A DNA stretch of 25,883 bases from the NCBI GenBank assembly GCA_030141605.1, contig JAQGDQ010000532.1:126001-151883 (forward strand), read 5' to 3'. This DNA is from Tubiluchus corallicola. Its lineage: Eukaryota > Priapulida > Priapulimorpha > Priapulimorphida > Tubiluchidae. Each line of letters starts with the position of its first letter. The first letter of the stretch is position 1. The position numbers were made by a program, and so were the translations under genes. The notes beneath the pieces were generated by a model. It made no database searches and had not been told where the DNA came from. It saw nothing but the letters and a program-made list of their open reading frames with translations. This document shows, piece by piece, positions 1 to 9,060 of this stretch.

Positions 1-1560
1 TTATTATACAAGTAAATTATACTCTAATAATACTTAAAAACAGTTGGGAGTACACATTTTGTACAGTTTTAATTTTATTATCCAATAAAAAGTGAATTTA
101 CTAACTGCAGGTCAGTTCAGTGGTGTACCAAATAGCTGCTCCACTTAGCACATTTTTCAATCATCGCCTTTTCAACAATTATTATTAGACTCATGCTTAA
201 TAGAATCAGTCGCCTCATTAACTGAAAAATATTTGGAACTGGGGCTGATCCTATTCAAATGTACATAAAGACTGTCGGTAATAGGCTCAAATAACTTCAC
301 ATAATTGACTCGATATTTTTGCCTCGCATACTTAAAAAAGGCATTTCTGTGCGAACAGAGAGCTTTTGTTGCTTTTATATCCTCCATATTTTGCTTTTGT
401 GACTATAATATAGGTAGAAATACTCATGTGAAGAACCATTTGTGAACAAGTTTATTTATCATGCATTTATATATATTAGCATAACATTTCTGTTTTGAAT
501 CTGTCACCTACTCATCTGCTAAAATTAACCTCGTTGCCCAAGAATTTAAGGAGGCTAGACTTTCAACTACTTGTCTAGCGGTTTCCTTTTGAAGCTCTTG
601 GTGCTTTTAACAAAATGTTTAATCATTTAACTGTTGGTGTGATGCCACCGATGCAGTGACAGTAATCTGCTAGTATTCTGTATCAGTTTACAAGTGTAAA
701 CATCATTGAGCAATTAAGAGCACGGAGTTCATTTGGAAAAAATAATAATAATAATAATAAACTTTATAATAAAGTCAGCTTTCGGGTCAACAATTAACAT
801 TAGCTCAAAGAGCTATTATCGCCTACTGTAAATAACAACCAACAACTACATAACAGAGACTATTATTGCCCCACTTTTACCCTAAATGCCATGCGTCAGG
901 CAGGGCAAAGCAAGTACCATTTTTAAAGTCTTTGGTATGACCCGGCCGCTGGTTCGAACTCACGACCTCCCAGACGGAAAGCAGACGCATTACCACTAGA
1001 CTAAACCGTCTGGTCTAAATACAGCATTAGCATAACTATTTTTATTAAACAGCTCTCACAGTCATTGCAGTGAATACTAAGCTGAAGAGTGATGACTCAT
1101 ACTTCTGTACCAGAAATACTACACCTGTCGGCTAATAGATTCAGTTGGCTAGCTATGTTGTAGAAATTTGCAATCATTTTATTGTAAAACGTATACAATA
1201 TTCACAGACCATAAAATTGAACAAGCAGTCATAAAGTTAGCAATATAATATTTTACAGTAGAAATTTTGCATCCTTTCTCAATGCTGTCTCTAGATCAAC
1301 TGAAACATGCATGCCTGAGAGAATAAAGCTGTAATCACATGACCAGACATACAAGTTCCTATTGGAAGGTACATTACATTCATGCATACATACCATAAAA
1401 GGAAAGGTCACCTATATATGTCAAAGTGAGTCAATTAAGCGGCACCCACTGTAATTGTATTGCGGTTGATTACCGAAAGACGTCAATTAATTGAAGTTTC
1501 CACAATTGACATAAGAAAATTTTTGCCTTTGCAAACAGTTTTAAGTTTGGTCCACTGTAC
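1..1560. other. Intronic sequence of the DOCK gene, no exon seen
   Basis: By orientation this is the intron after the last visible DOCK exon. I searched the minus strand for the expected next DHR2 motif (S-M-x-L-N-G-[VI]-[VI]-D-x-A-V-x-G-G) and did not find it. The region holds one SINE at 741-1016. A 71-codon minus-strand open frame at 172-387 has no recognised domain or splice context and is treated as chance or an old repeat. Confidence 0.5.
741..1016 (-). mobile_element. tRNA-derived SINE with (ATT)n tail
   Basis: Read on the minus strand, the element starts near 1016 with a tRNA-like head. A perfect RNA polymerase III A box (TAGTCTAGTGG) lies at about 1002-992, and a B-box-like GAGTTCGAACC follows about 40 bases later. 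A body of roughly 200 bases follows, and the element ends in seven or so ATT repeats at 741-761. A tRNA head, unrelated body and short simple-repeat tail is the standard layout of a tRNA-derived SINE. Pol III would transcribe such an element, and it would rely on a partner LINE for mobility. I did not find clear target-site duplications, so it is probably old. The family name is not recognised with confidence. Confidence 0.72.
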
Positions 1561-1724
1561 ATTTCAATCACCCACCGTAATTCAATGTTTTTCTGATGCA
1601 TAGTATCACACGCAGATTGTATGGGACTAAGTTCCTGTACTTCCGTCTTTACAACTTCAAACCATCGCAGGATACCCGGCAGGCAATGTGACGTGGTATA
1701 CGTTGTACGCTCCTTATACAAGTT
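1561..1724 (-). CDS. DOCK3/4: DOCK-family GEF, DHR2 exon e (last visible; 3' boundary uncertain)
   Basis: This exon begins NLYKERTTYTTSHCLPGILR and continues WFEVVKTEVQELSPIQSACD and TMHQKNIELR. The E-R-T-x-Y-T-x-x-x-x-L-P-G-I-x-R-W-F-E-V string followed by [EQ]-[IL]-S-P-[IL] is the diagnostic core of DHR2 lobe B in DOCK1-5. The acceptor is GTTTTGCAG|AAC, phase 0, joining DIK|NLYKERTT. Three donors are possible: GT at 1575-1574, 1571-1570 or 1560-1559. I chose 1561 because WVIEMY still resembles the family's x-L-I-x-x-Y that follows K-N-x-E-L-R; the open frame beyond it is probably intron. The following L-N-G-x-[VI]-D-x-A-V-x-G-G region (lobe C, nucleotide sensor) is absent from 1-1560. Confidence 0.86.
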
Positions 1725-2837
1725 CTGCAAAACATTGTGAAAGATCCAAATGAATTTCTTTAAGCCTTTTAATACATCAAAATACATTGACAACTACAGA
1801 AAGGAGTAGAAATGAAGTAAAAGAGGTGGATCACGTCTGATTTACCATGAACATTAAAACTGTGAAATGGTAGGTAACAAATGAGTTTACTCAGACTTTA
1901 CTCAGCCAACAAATAAAGTTACCATTCTCACAGAAAGCCTTCATACATGCAGTACTAGACCAGTGTATACCTGTGGTTCACAGCTATGAATTTAATTCGA
2001 AAATCAATAGATCGCCAGTTAACTAAAAGCCAGAAAATCAATATACATCAATTCGTTAAATGCCAGAAAATCAATTGATCGTTAATTAGATAAATGTCAG
2101 AATATCAATAAACCATCAATTCGTTATATGCCAGAAAATCAATTGATCGTTAATTTGTTAAATGCCAGAAAATCAATTGATCGTTAATTCGTTAAGTGCA
2201 AGAACATCAATAGATAGCCAATTCATTAAATGCCAGATCATCAATTGATAGCTAATTTGTTAAATGCCAGAAAATCAATTGATCATTAATTCGTTAAGTG
2301 CCAGTGTAAACGTTTTATGATCAAAAAGACAAAATGGAACAAGACTCCTATTTTTTGTAAGATCAAAATTTTCTAAGAGGTCATTTTAATGATGTCAATT
2401 GAAAGTAAAGTATTCTTAACTGACCCTCACAAACCAGTTGGCACAATAAAAGAAAAGCTACTTTGGTGCATAATTAATTTAGCTGTCAAATTCCAGACCA
2501 GGATTAAAATACTTCCTGAAAACGGATTAGACACAGGGACAAGCTGAAAACCTTCTGGTTGCGAATAGTGAGAATAACTTTCTCTTAACAAGTTCACTGG
2601 GAGATGGAGCCACCAGTTAAAAGTGGCAGCCACTAAACATCTTTTAACATACAGTTTAATTAATTTTATTGTCTCTATTAAATTTCTCTCACTATAATAC
2701 ACTCAAATGTGGAATGAAACATTGTTAATAAGTTTCATCATACAGCAAATGTTACGTAGCAGGTTTACTAGCCGCAAATAAATTTGTTTTATTACGCGAA
2801 ATTGCTGGACATTTTATAAACAATTGCACAAACATAC
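1725..2837 (-). other. DOCK intron between exons d and e
   Basis: This 1,113-base intron is bounded by GTATGT (2837) and TTTGCAG (1725). It contains the 34-bp minisatellite at 1996-2304. A 91-codon open frame at 2427-2702 on the minus strand has no recognisable domain and no DOCK-like residues. Confidence 0.8.
1996..2304. repeat. 34-bp minisatellite, about 9 copies
   Basis: Imperfect tandem copies of a 34-base unit built on ATGCCAGAAAATCAATTGAT followed by CGTTAATTTGTTA. Each good copy contains the perfect 10-base palindrome ATCAATTGAT. Copies near 2120-2210 are most alike, while the first two copies are the most diverged. The array sits inside a DOCK intron. Confidence 0.9.
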
Positions 2838-3001
2838 CTTAATATCGTCATCACTGTTGGGTCCCTTGTTGACTTTCAGATCTAGTTGAAACTGATTTAT
2901 GTTGTTATTACGGTGAAATGAGGCTATTTCTGATGGAATGTCCACATGCTCTAGAATGGCAATGCGCTGTGGGATAGGAGTCACCGAGGCCACCTGGATA
3001 T
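2838..3001 (-). CDS. DOCK3/4: DOCK-family GEF, DHR2 exon d
   Basis: This exon is 164 nt: two bases completing a split Tyr codon, then 54 codons. It contains IQVASVTPIP, VDIPSEIASFHRNNNINQF and KVNKGPNSDDDIK. The order V-T-P-I-P, then [VI]-P-x-x-[IV]-x-S-F-[HY]-R-x-N-N-[IV]-x-x-F, then K-G-P-x-x-x-x-[DE], is the lobe B beta-sheet region of DOCK DHR2. VTPIP, SF-R-NN and KGP point to DOCK3/4 rather than DOCK1/2/5. The acceptor is TTTTCTGCAG and the donor ATTAAG|GTATGT. The middle, after VTPIP, is fairly diverged from vertebrate relatives as remembered, though the frame is intact throughout. Confidence 0.91.
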
Positions 3002-4267
3002 CTGCAGAAAAAACAAAAAAATCAATAAATGTCGTTAGAAATAGCTGAATTAATAACTAAGTGCACAATGTGACAAAGACTTAAGTCATTAAAGTGACTT
3101 AAGACTGAAGTCTGTGGACTCTATTTTATTAGTTCACTATTTTAAAGCATACTTAACCCTTCCATTACAGCACCGCCTGTTTTTCTGGTAAGGAACGAAA
3201 GGCGGTAGACTGCCGCTTAAACTCAGCACTAACCGCAGTCACCCACGTCTGTATATTTCGCAGTTACAGCTATGCAAAAACATTGTAGAAAAGTTTAACA
3301 ACCGTGAGATTGGGGTTGCTCCGCAACAAGTAACGCTAACCAGCCAATCGGCGTCTGAAGCCAGGTGCATTCCACAATAGTGTACTGTATGGTCTGTTAC
3401 CATGCAAAATCACTTATAGACCGTTGATGAAACATACGTTTAGTTCATTGTTCTGCATTCTTATTATTATTGGACATTATGGATTAGTATTGTGTCTTCT
3501 GTGAACTGGTTTCTAGATATAAGTACATGCTTATTTATGACTGATGTGCGTGAACCGTGAGTGCATGTATGTGTGGTCGCATGTGTAGAAATAAATTAGT
3601 AATCAATAATGAACAACTATTTGTTTATTTACAAGATTCTGTTTTAGTAACACATCACAACAAGTTATTGTCAAATGTGCAGAAGTCAATGTTGCCGAGT
3701 TAAAAAGCAACAACGCAGAGAAACAGTTAAGCAGAACAGACAGCTATTTAATCTCTTTCAAGCAATTACTGTACAAAGAAACTGGTGATAATGAGTAAAC
3801 TTTTACTAATCAGCAAAAATACAAAGTAGTTCTAGAAAAAAGTTCAACAGAAAGGTAGGAGTAGAAATGCATTCCCTGTTTCATAGGAAAATAATTGCAA
3901 GTTCTTGTATACACTAATTCGTATGTGGTAAACTAGATCTGACATTTTTATCAGTGTAATAATCCCAAAACACAAAAATGTTTAAAATTTTATTACAAGA
4001 AAAATGTTTTGTTTATTATTGTTAGAAATGTCAGAAAATATTTAGAGAAAGCTTTGTAGGCCTTATATTCGAGGTTATTGTTTTTTCAACAAAAGGCAAT
4101 CGAAAATTCTATAGACAGTTTTCTATTTTTAATCTTTACCATAACAAGCCATTTGAAAGCATGTTAAGTAAGTGTGTTTGATATTTTTCCGTAAAAATTT
4201 GCTTCAGACGACAGAAAGTATGATGCGTGAAGGTCGTGAATAAACTGTATGCATGAAAATATCTTAC
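3002..4267 (-). other. DOCK intron between exons c and d
   Basis: This 1,266-base intron has donor GTAAGA at 4267 and acceptor CTGCAG at 3002. It holds a perfect 9-base inverted repeat with a 6-base loop at 3080-3103 (CTTAAGTCA / TGACTTAAG) and a second short inverted repeat, ACCGCCT / AGGCGGT, near 3172-3207. The 3150-3420 part is richer in G+C than the rest, but I recognise no element there. Confidence 0.75.
3080..3103. repeat. Perfect short inverted repeat (hairpin)
   Basis: CTTAAGTCA and its exact reverse complement TGACTTAAG are separated by six bases. It lies 79 bases inside the intron from exon d, so it could affect RNA structure near the acceptor, but nothing shows that it does. Confidence 0.7.
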
Positions 4268-4406
4268 AAGGTCCATCAGAACTCTTAATACTTTGGTCCA
4301 CCTGAGTATTTTTGAGAAACTGAGCGGTAGGAAACTCATTCTGTAGCTGAGCCTGGAATGACGAGATTCTCTCCAACGCATCACCACGGTAAATAAACAC
4401 CTTGTT
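4268..4406 (-). CDS. DOCK3/4: DOCK-family GEF, DHR2 exon c
   Basis: This exon is 139 nt (46 codons plus one base) and begins NKVFIYRGDALERISSFQ. It directly continues the FLR of the previous exon to give FLRNKVFIYRG, a near-invariant DOCK motif. It then reads LQNEFPTAQFLKNTQ, matching the family pattern of a glutamine/leucine helix followed by FP-x-A. The acceptor is TTTGCAG|AAC and the donor CCTT|GTAAGAT. The single overhanging T joins the AT of the next exon to make TAT (Tyr), reconstructing DGPYIQV, the expected D-x-x-Y-[IL]-Q strand. This split-codon agreement is strong evidence for both boundaries. Open frames that run past the donor at 4268 are intron read-through. Confidence 0.92.
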
Positions 4407-4675
4407 CTGCAAACACAAAATGCGTGCCACGGTTAACGGTGGTTTTCTTGTTATTATTTGTTCTCAAAAAAGCTCATAGATGTTGAAAGGTAAGAGATAT
4501 TTTCATCGCTTAGGAATAATTTCCAAGTTATACGCAGTTTACTAAACTGACAGTGGTTTTTAAGCAAGAAGATGGGCTTAAAACACTCTGCTCCTCTTAG
4601 TGCTTGTTTTACTAAGGACTGTCCCACATTTGGTCATTAAATCTGGCGCGCCAAACACCGAACTTTCAGAGATAT

Positions 4676-4797
4676 AGTATTGTACCACTCATCAAACAAT
4701 TGTATTTTTCCCAACGAAAGTATTGTACCACTCATCAAACAATTGTATTTTTCCCAATGAAAGTATCGTACCACTCTCCAAACAGTTGTTTTTTTTC
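4676..4797. repeat. 43-bp tandem repeat, 3 copies
   Basis: Three head-to-tail copies start AGTATTGTACCACTCATCAA and continue through ACAATTGTATTTTTCCCAA. Copies one and two (4676-4718, 4719-4761) are almost identical. Copy three has several substitutions and ends in a T run. It lies about 75 bases before the large GC-rich array. Confidence 0.92.
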
Positions 4798-4870
4798 AAA
4801 TTAAATTACTTCAAACAGTCTCTCGAGGTAAAAAGTGAATAAAAGTTACTTTGAATTTTGCTCTGTCCAT

Positions 4871-5947
4871 GCATGGCGTTCTCACCACACACTAGTGGGT
4901 GGTAAGATCACCACCACCCCAATGCATGGCGTTCTCACCACACACTAGTGGGTAGCGTGATCACCACCCCCCCCCCCCAGTAGGTGGCGTGATCACCGCC
5001 ACGCCATGCACCTCACCACACACTAGTGGATGGTGAGATCACCACCACCCCAATGCATGGCATTCTCACCACACACTAGTGGGTAGCATGATCACCACCA
5101 CCACCGCAGTAGGTGGCGTGATCACTGCCACCCCAGTGCATGGCGTTCTCACCACACACTAGTGGGTAGCGTGATCACCACCACCCCCAGTAGGTGGCGT
5201 GATCACCGCCACCCCAGTGCATGGCGTTCTCACCACCACCACCCCAGTAGGTGGCGTGATCACTGCCACCCCAGTGCAAGGCGTTCTCACCACACACTAG
5301 TGGGTAGCGTGATCACCACCACCCCCCAGTAGGTGGCGTGATCACCGCCACCCCAGTGCATGGCGTTCTCACCACACACTAGTGGATGGTGAGATCACCA
5401 CCACCCCAATGCATGGCGTTCTCACCACACACTAGTGGGTAGCGTGATCACCACCACCCCCCAGTAGGTGGCGTGATCACTGCCACCCCAGTGCATGGCG
5501 TTCTCACCACACACTAGTGGATGGTGAGATCACCACCACCCCAATGCATGGCGTTCTTACCACACACTAGTGGGTGGTGTGATCACCACCACCCCAATGC
5601 ATGGCATTCTCACCACACACTAATGGGTAGCGTGATCACCACCACGCCAGTGCATAGCATGGTCACCACCACCCCAGTGGGCGGCGTGATCACCACCACC
5701 CCAATGCATGGCATTCTCACCACACACTAGTGGGTGGCGTGATCACCACCACCCCAATGCATGGCGTTCTCACCACCACCCCAGTGGGTGGCGCGGTCAC
5801 CACCACGCCAGTGCATGGCGTGATCACCACCACCTCAATGCATGGCGTTCTCACCACACATTAGTGGGTGGCGTGATCACCACCACCCCAGTGCATGGAA
5901 TTCTCACCACACACTAGTGGGTATCGTGATCACCACCACACCAGTGC
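4871..5947. repeat. GC-rich composite minisatellite, 53-bp unit with 82-bp variants
   Basis: About 17 units, each starting GCATGGCGTTCTCACCACAC. The common unit is 53 bases and divides into two related halves of about 26-27 bases: GCATGGCGTTCTCACC... and GGGTGGCGTGATCACC.... An alternative unit of about 82 bases carries one extra half-unit (AGTAGGTGGCGTGATCACYG...). One isolated 27-base single half-unit occurs near 5812-5838. The array is rich in short palindromes (GTGATCAC, ACTAGT, ATGCAT). It contains a run of 12 C at 4967-4978, and its G+C is far above the flanks. His/Thr/Trp-rich open frames through it (5521-5917) are products of the repeat, not genes. Confidence 0.95.
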
Positions 5948-6155
5948 AGACAAAAGCCATGCAACCACAACAGTTAATAAACTTAATAATGCTGCACAGT
6001 GTTTGTAATTAGGCATTTACTATCATAACAAATAATACATATACGCTTTTTTTGCTGTATTATATACTGCCCGGCCCTCCCTGAACAGATATAAGAAACA
6101 GTTGAACAAATAAACCTTTAAAGCACACAAACGCTAAACCTACTAAAAGACTTAC

Positions 6156-6260
6156 CCGGAGGAACAACGGTAAGCTCTTTCCATAGAAACCGACACGGAA
6201 ATAGTAGTGCTCCAGCCTCCACTGAGAGCGAATACAGTCAAAGAACTCTGCCTCTTTTCG
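6156..6260 (-). CDS. DOCK3/4: DOCK-family GEF, DHR2 exon b
   Basis: This exon is 105 nt (35 codons), phase 0 to phase 0. It starts RKEAEFFDCIRSQWRLEHYY and ends FRVGFYGKSLPLFLR. The F-[RA]-V-G-[FY]-Y-G-x-x-[FL]-P-x-F-L-R signature is one of the most conserved DOCK DHR2 segments and marks the start of lobe B, which contributes to GTPase binding. The RLE...FRVGFYG wording favours the DOCK3/4 subfamily. The acceptor is TTACTTAG and the donor CGG|GTAAGT, both good consensus sites. The upstream intron (6261-6640) is only 380 nt. The downstream intron (4407-6155) holds two tandem arrays. No stop or frameshift is present, so there is no sign of a pseudogene here. Confidence 0.92.
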
Positions 6261-6640
6261 CTAAGTAAATATCAAAATTGTATAAAATTGATAAACTAAA
6301 GATTTCTTAACAATTAATAAAACATTAAATGTAGAAATTACAGAAAAAATCTCATTTCGTTCTCTTTTGGGATTTGAACCCAGTACCTGCTTGACTGTAC
6401 GGGTACTTTATTAAGCCGTACCATAAAAAAATGGCTGACAAAGCAACCTGCTCATAGCATACACACAACCTGTTGGAATTCAAGCAGTTTCTTTTTAGTG
6501 TTAAGAATATTTCTCTACATTCCTATTGCCTAGTCAAGCTTAAATGTGCAAAAAATCAATAAACACAAGTCACATTTGCAATCACAAAGATCATATTTGA
6601 ATTAGCATCTAGAGACCTGTTTAAAATTGTGCATACTCAC
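6261..6640 (-). other. DOCK intron between exons a and b
   Basis: This 380-base intron has donor GTGAGT at 6640 and acceptor TTACTTAG at 6261. It contains a tRNA-related fragment at about 6360-6427. Confidence 0.85.
6360..6427 (-). mobile_element. tRNA-related fragment (SINE head or tRNA relic)
   Basis: On the minus strand a perfect B box, GGTTCAAATCC, forms a T-arm (TGGG-TTCAAAT-CCCA). A degenerate A box (GGCTTAATAAAG) lies about 35 bases upstream, and a GTACC/GGTAC pairing sits between them. There is no convincing acceptor stem or anticodon arm, so this is not called a functional tRNA. No SINE body was recognised. Confidence 0.4.
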
Positions 6641-6730
6641 CAGGATCTGACTGAGATTACTGTAATTGTAGCACTTGTGCTCATAAAGGTCAGCCAATTC
6701 TTTACACAAAGGTATCCCATATTCCCACGC
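6641..6730 (-). CDS. DOCK3/4: DOCK-family GEF, DHR2 exon a (first visible coding exon)
   Basis: This exon encodes 30 residues, phase 0 at both ends, containing AWEYGIPLCKELADLYEH and then YNYSNLSQIL. The W-E-x-[AG]-I-P-L-C-K-E-L-A-x-x-Y-E block is characteristic of the helical lobe A of the DHR2 (CZH2/DOCKER) domain in DOCK1-5 proteins. That domain catalyses GDP/GTP exchange on Rac-type small GTPases at the plasma membrane and leading edge. The acceptor reads TTTCCAG before GCG TGG, and the donor is CTG|GTGAGT. The next exon downstream in the transcript (6156-6260) continues in frame. The preceding exon, which in relatives ends in a conserved F-[DN]-K-G-K motif, was not found in the 19 kb to the right. 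Family assignment is strong when all five exons are read together; the choice of paralogue is less sure. Confidence 0.88.
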
Positions 6731-8829
6731 CTGGAAACAAAATGAATAATAGAATAGAAAAACAAATATCACAGTTAATATCAGTAATATACAAAAGAAC
6801 TATAAAAAGCTCAGCAGAAGCAATTTTTCAATCACACAAATTTAGAGAGAACTGTAATTTCGTTCTACTATCCAACTGAGTTCATTGGATGATTATATAT
6901 AGTAGAAAATCTAAAAAAGTGCTATTTTGGATACCACTTTGCTCACCCTATTCAGAGGGGACAGTGACCTAAATACACATTAGTCTAAAACCTTATCTAT
7001 ATTTTGGGGTACACTGCAGCATTTAGGCTTGCCTACGGCTGACAGACAGATGTTCATTTTTTCATATGTAAATATGTTTGCATTACTGATTACACAATAT
7101 GTGTCAGGTGTGCCGGGGATACGTTGGATAAAGCTGGATCAAAAATATCGACACATTATATGTTTTTGCACAGCACATCACAAGTCAATTATGCTATCCA
7201 AAAAGACATTACAATTACTATATCTGAAAAATTCAGTATGATATCTAAATAGATTATATTTCAATAACTAAAAGCTGTCTAATTAAACCATATTACAAAT
7301 TTACACATAAATGTACTCAGGGTCGAAGAAATGTCTGTATATTTAACCAACGATCACCTGCATTTTTGAAATTCTGACAAAGCCAGGCTAAGTTTATTGT
7401 GTTATTTGCATGAAGGCTTTAGCGTTCTCTTAGAATCTGCATTTAGTTTTCAACTATTCAACAAAAGATGTTACTATGAATGTTGAGAACATATTGGTTC
7501 TGTAACAATTGTCATTTTTGTTGTAAGAAATAAAAACTTTGCTTCTAGCAAAGCTCCATCCACCAATTGAACCAGCGCTGAAGTAAAGCAAAAAAGAGAG
7601 TAACAAAGGTGGGTGACGGGAATAGTCAAATGATCACAGTGTATGTAGTTTACAGCTACACTGAAGCAATACTGGGGCTAATCAGTAAATGGATGGCTGA
7701 CAACCTGAACAATTTGACCTGCTATAGTGCCTTGGATATTTCTCTCACTAGACGATATATATAAATATAAAGGAAAAATATTTTTGTGCATCTTTTTTTG
7801 AATATTTTAGCAGAAATTGCTTACTAATGTGCAAGTTGACTACATACACGCTCTACAGCGTTGGCAAAGCTTCTGCCTATAACACCCACACAGTCAGGGC
7901 AACAGCCTTAGTTTTAATCAAGTGGAAATGGGCTTAATCATCAGTATAATGATTGAAATCTTGATACGCACTGGTAGCATAAAGCTTGTCTTATTAATAC
8001 AATGACCCAGAAATAAAGCGCAGAGATCTAATCTCAGGGAAACAATAAAACCCTATTAAGTTAAATTACAAACAGAAAGCAAAAAAAACAAACAAAACTA
8101 AATGCAATCACAATACAGCAGAAAAATGATGGTCACCCAGAAAGTTGAAAGCTGGGTTAAACAGTAAAGAAAAAAGAAAAACAAGAGAAGAAAAGCAGAG
8201 AGTAGAGAGGGGAAGAGAAAAAACAGAAGAGATAGAGAAAAGAAAAAATGAAAGAGAAAATGATTTAAATTTAATAACTCTTAACTTCCCTAGGAAAAAT
8301 TACAATTATGAACAGGAATATTATGCCTAAAATTTACCTTCCTGCTGAAGTTCAATAAAATGTGTATAAGTTTTCTGTCACAAAATTATATTATAAATTG
8401 AGTGTAAAACACAATTCCTTAAAGCCAAGTATGTACTGAAATGAAACGACAAATGACAAAAACAAGGTAACAATATTATCTTTTTAAAGGATTTATTTAT
8501 TTACATTAAACTATTGATTTGTTCATATAAAACTCGATTTTTACCAAAAAATGTCGAAAATAATGACGAGCAGATATAAAAAATTAAAATGTGTATATTA
8601 CGTAATTAGCCGTGTAATTTTATTTGTTACTTAATCTATTTTGATTGAGTAAACACAAAAAACGGTCCCAAGTTTCAGTATGAGCGACCGTCCATAGTTA
8701 TCAAGGTAAAATAACCCCCGTGAGCCTGTCTGCACTCTGTATTCCACAGTTATAATAAACCCTCACGCTACATTGCAAAATATTTACTGTAAATCCTAAA
8801 CAATAGAAAGACCTTTGTTCATTTATGGA
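6731..8829. other. Non-coding sequence, probably intron upstream of DOCK exon a
   Basis: No exon with family similarity was found on either strand. The stretch is AT-rich, with short open frames at 7029-7241 and 8145-8330 that lack domains; the latter is the translated purine tract. The conserved DOCK exon expected next (ending F-[DN]-K-G-K) is not evident. Confidence 0.5.
8160..8260. repeat. Polypurine tract
   Basis: About 100 bases are almost entirely A and G on the plus strand, with only scattered pyrimidines. It yields a Lys/Glu/Arg-rich spurious open frame. Such tracts can form triplex or slipped structures, but no function is shown here. Confidence 0.85.
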
Positions 8830-9060
8830 CTCGCTATAGTCACTACCACGCGACCGAAACACGTGCAACCGCCATTGTTCTGTAGTAATAAACACGCATC
8901 TGTTGACTGCTTGAGTTACGCGCATCTCCATTGGACGAGGGCGGTCACGTGAGCACGCTTGTGTGTTAATTCATTAGCAGAAGCCGTAAAGCAAAGGCGA
9001 GAAGGTAAACAGTTATACGATTTACACACGTGTTCAACAAAGCTGGCGGTAACAAAGAAC
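8830..9060. promoter_or_regulatory. CpG-bearing block with three CACGTG motifs, possible promoter
   Basis: Within about 175 bases there are three CACGTG E-box/G-box cores, at 8860-8865, 8946-8951 (inside the palindrome TCACGTGA) and 9027-9032 (inside ACACGTGT). An inverted CCAAT (CCATTGG) lies at 8928-8934. CpG is visibly commoner here than in the flanks. Possible plus-strand splice donors follow at 9004/9005 (GAGAAG|GTAAAC) and near 9357. This could be the promoter and untranslated first exon of the plus-strand gene at 20683, but no transcript evidence exists in the sequence. No TATA box is evident. Confidence 0.28.

Larger units (their letters stand above)
4407..6155 (-). other. DOCK intron between exons b and c
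   Basis: This 1,749-base intron is bounded by GTAAGT (6155) and TTTGCAG (4407). About two thirds of it is tandem repeat: a three-copy 43-bp array at 4676-4797 and the large GC-rich array at 4871-5947. Confidence 0.85.

Noticed and set aside
172-387. 71-codon minus-strand open frame with a basic N-terminus (CSHRNAFFKYARQ)
   Set aside because: It faintly recalls the basic region before a LINE reverse transcriptase, but there are no RT motifs, no codon signal and no flanking element ends.
5521-5917. Two His/Trp/Thr-rich open frames on the plus strand
   Set aside because: They are translations of the 53-bp minisatellite inside a DOCK intron.
6360-6427. Functional tRNA gene
   Set aside because: The B box and T-arm are good, but no 7-bp acceptor stem or proper anticodon arm can be drawn.
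8338-8374. Minus-strand mini-exon encoding KLIHILLNFSRK that would splice in phase 0 to AWEYGIPL of the DOCK exon at 6730
   Set aside because: The position and K-x-I-H start are tempting, but the conserved F-[DN]-K-G-K motif is not matched, the exon would be only 37 nt, and the acceptor lacks a good pyrimidine tract. Chance is more likely without transcript support.
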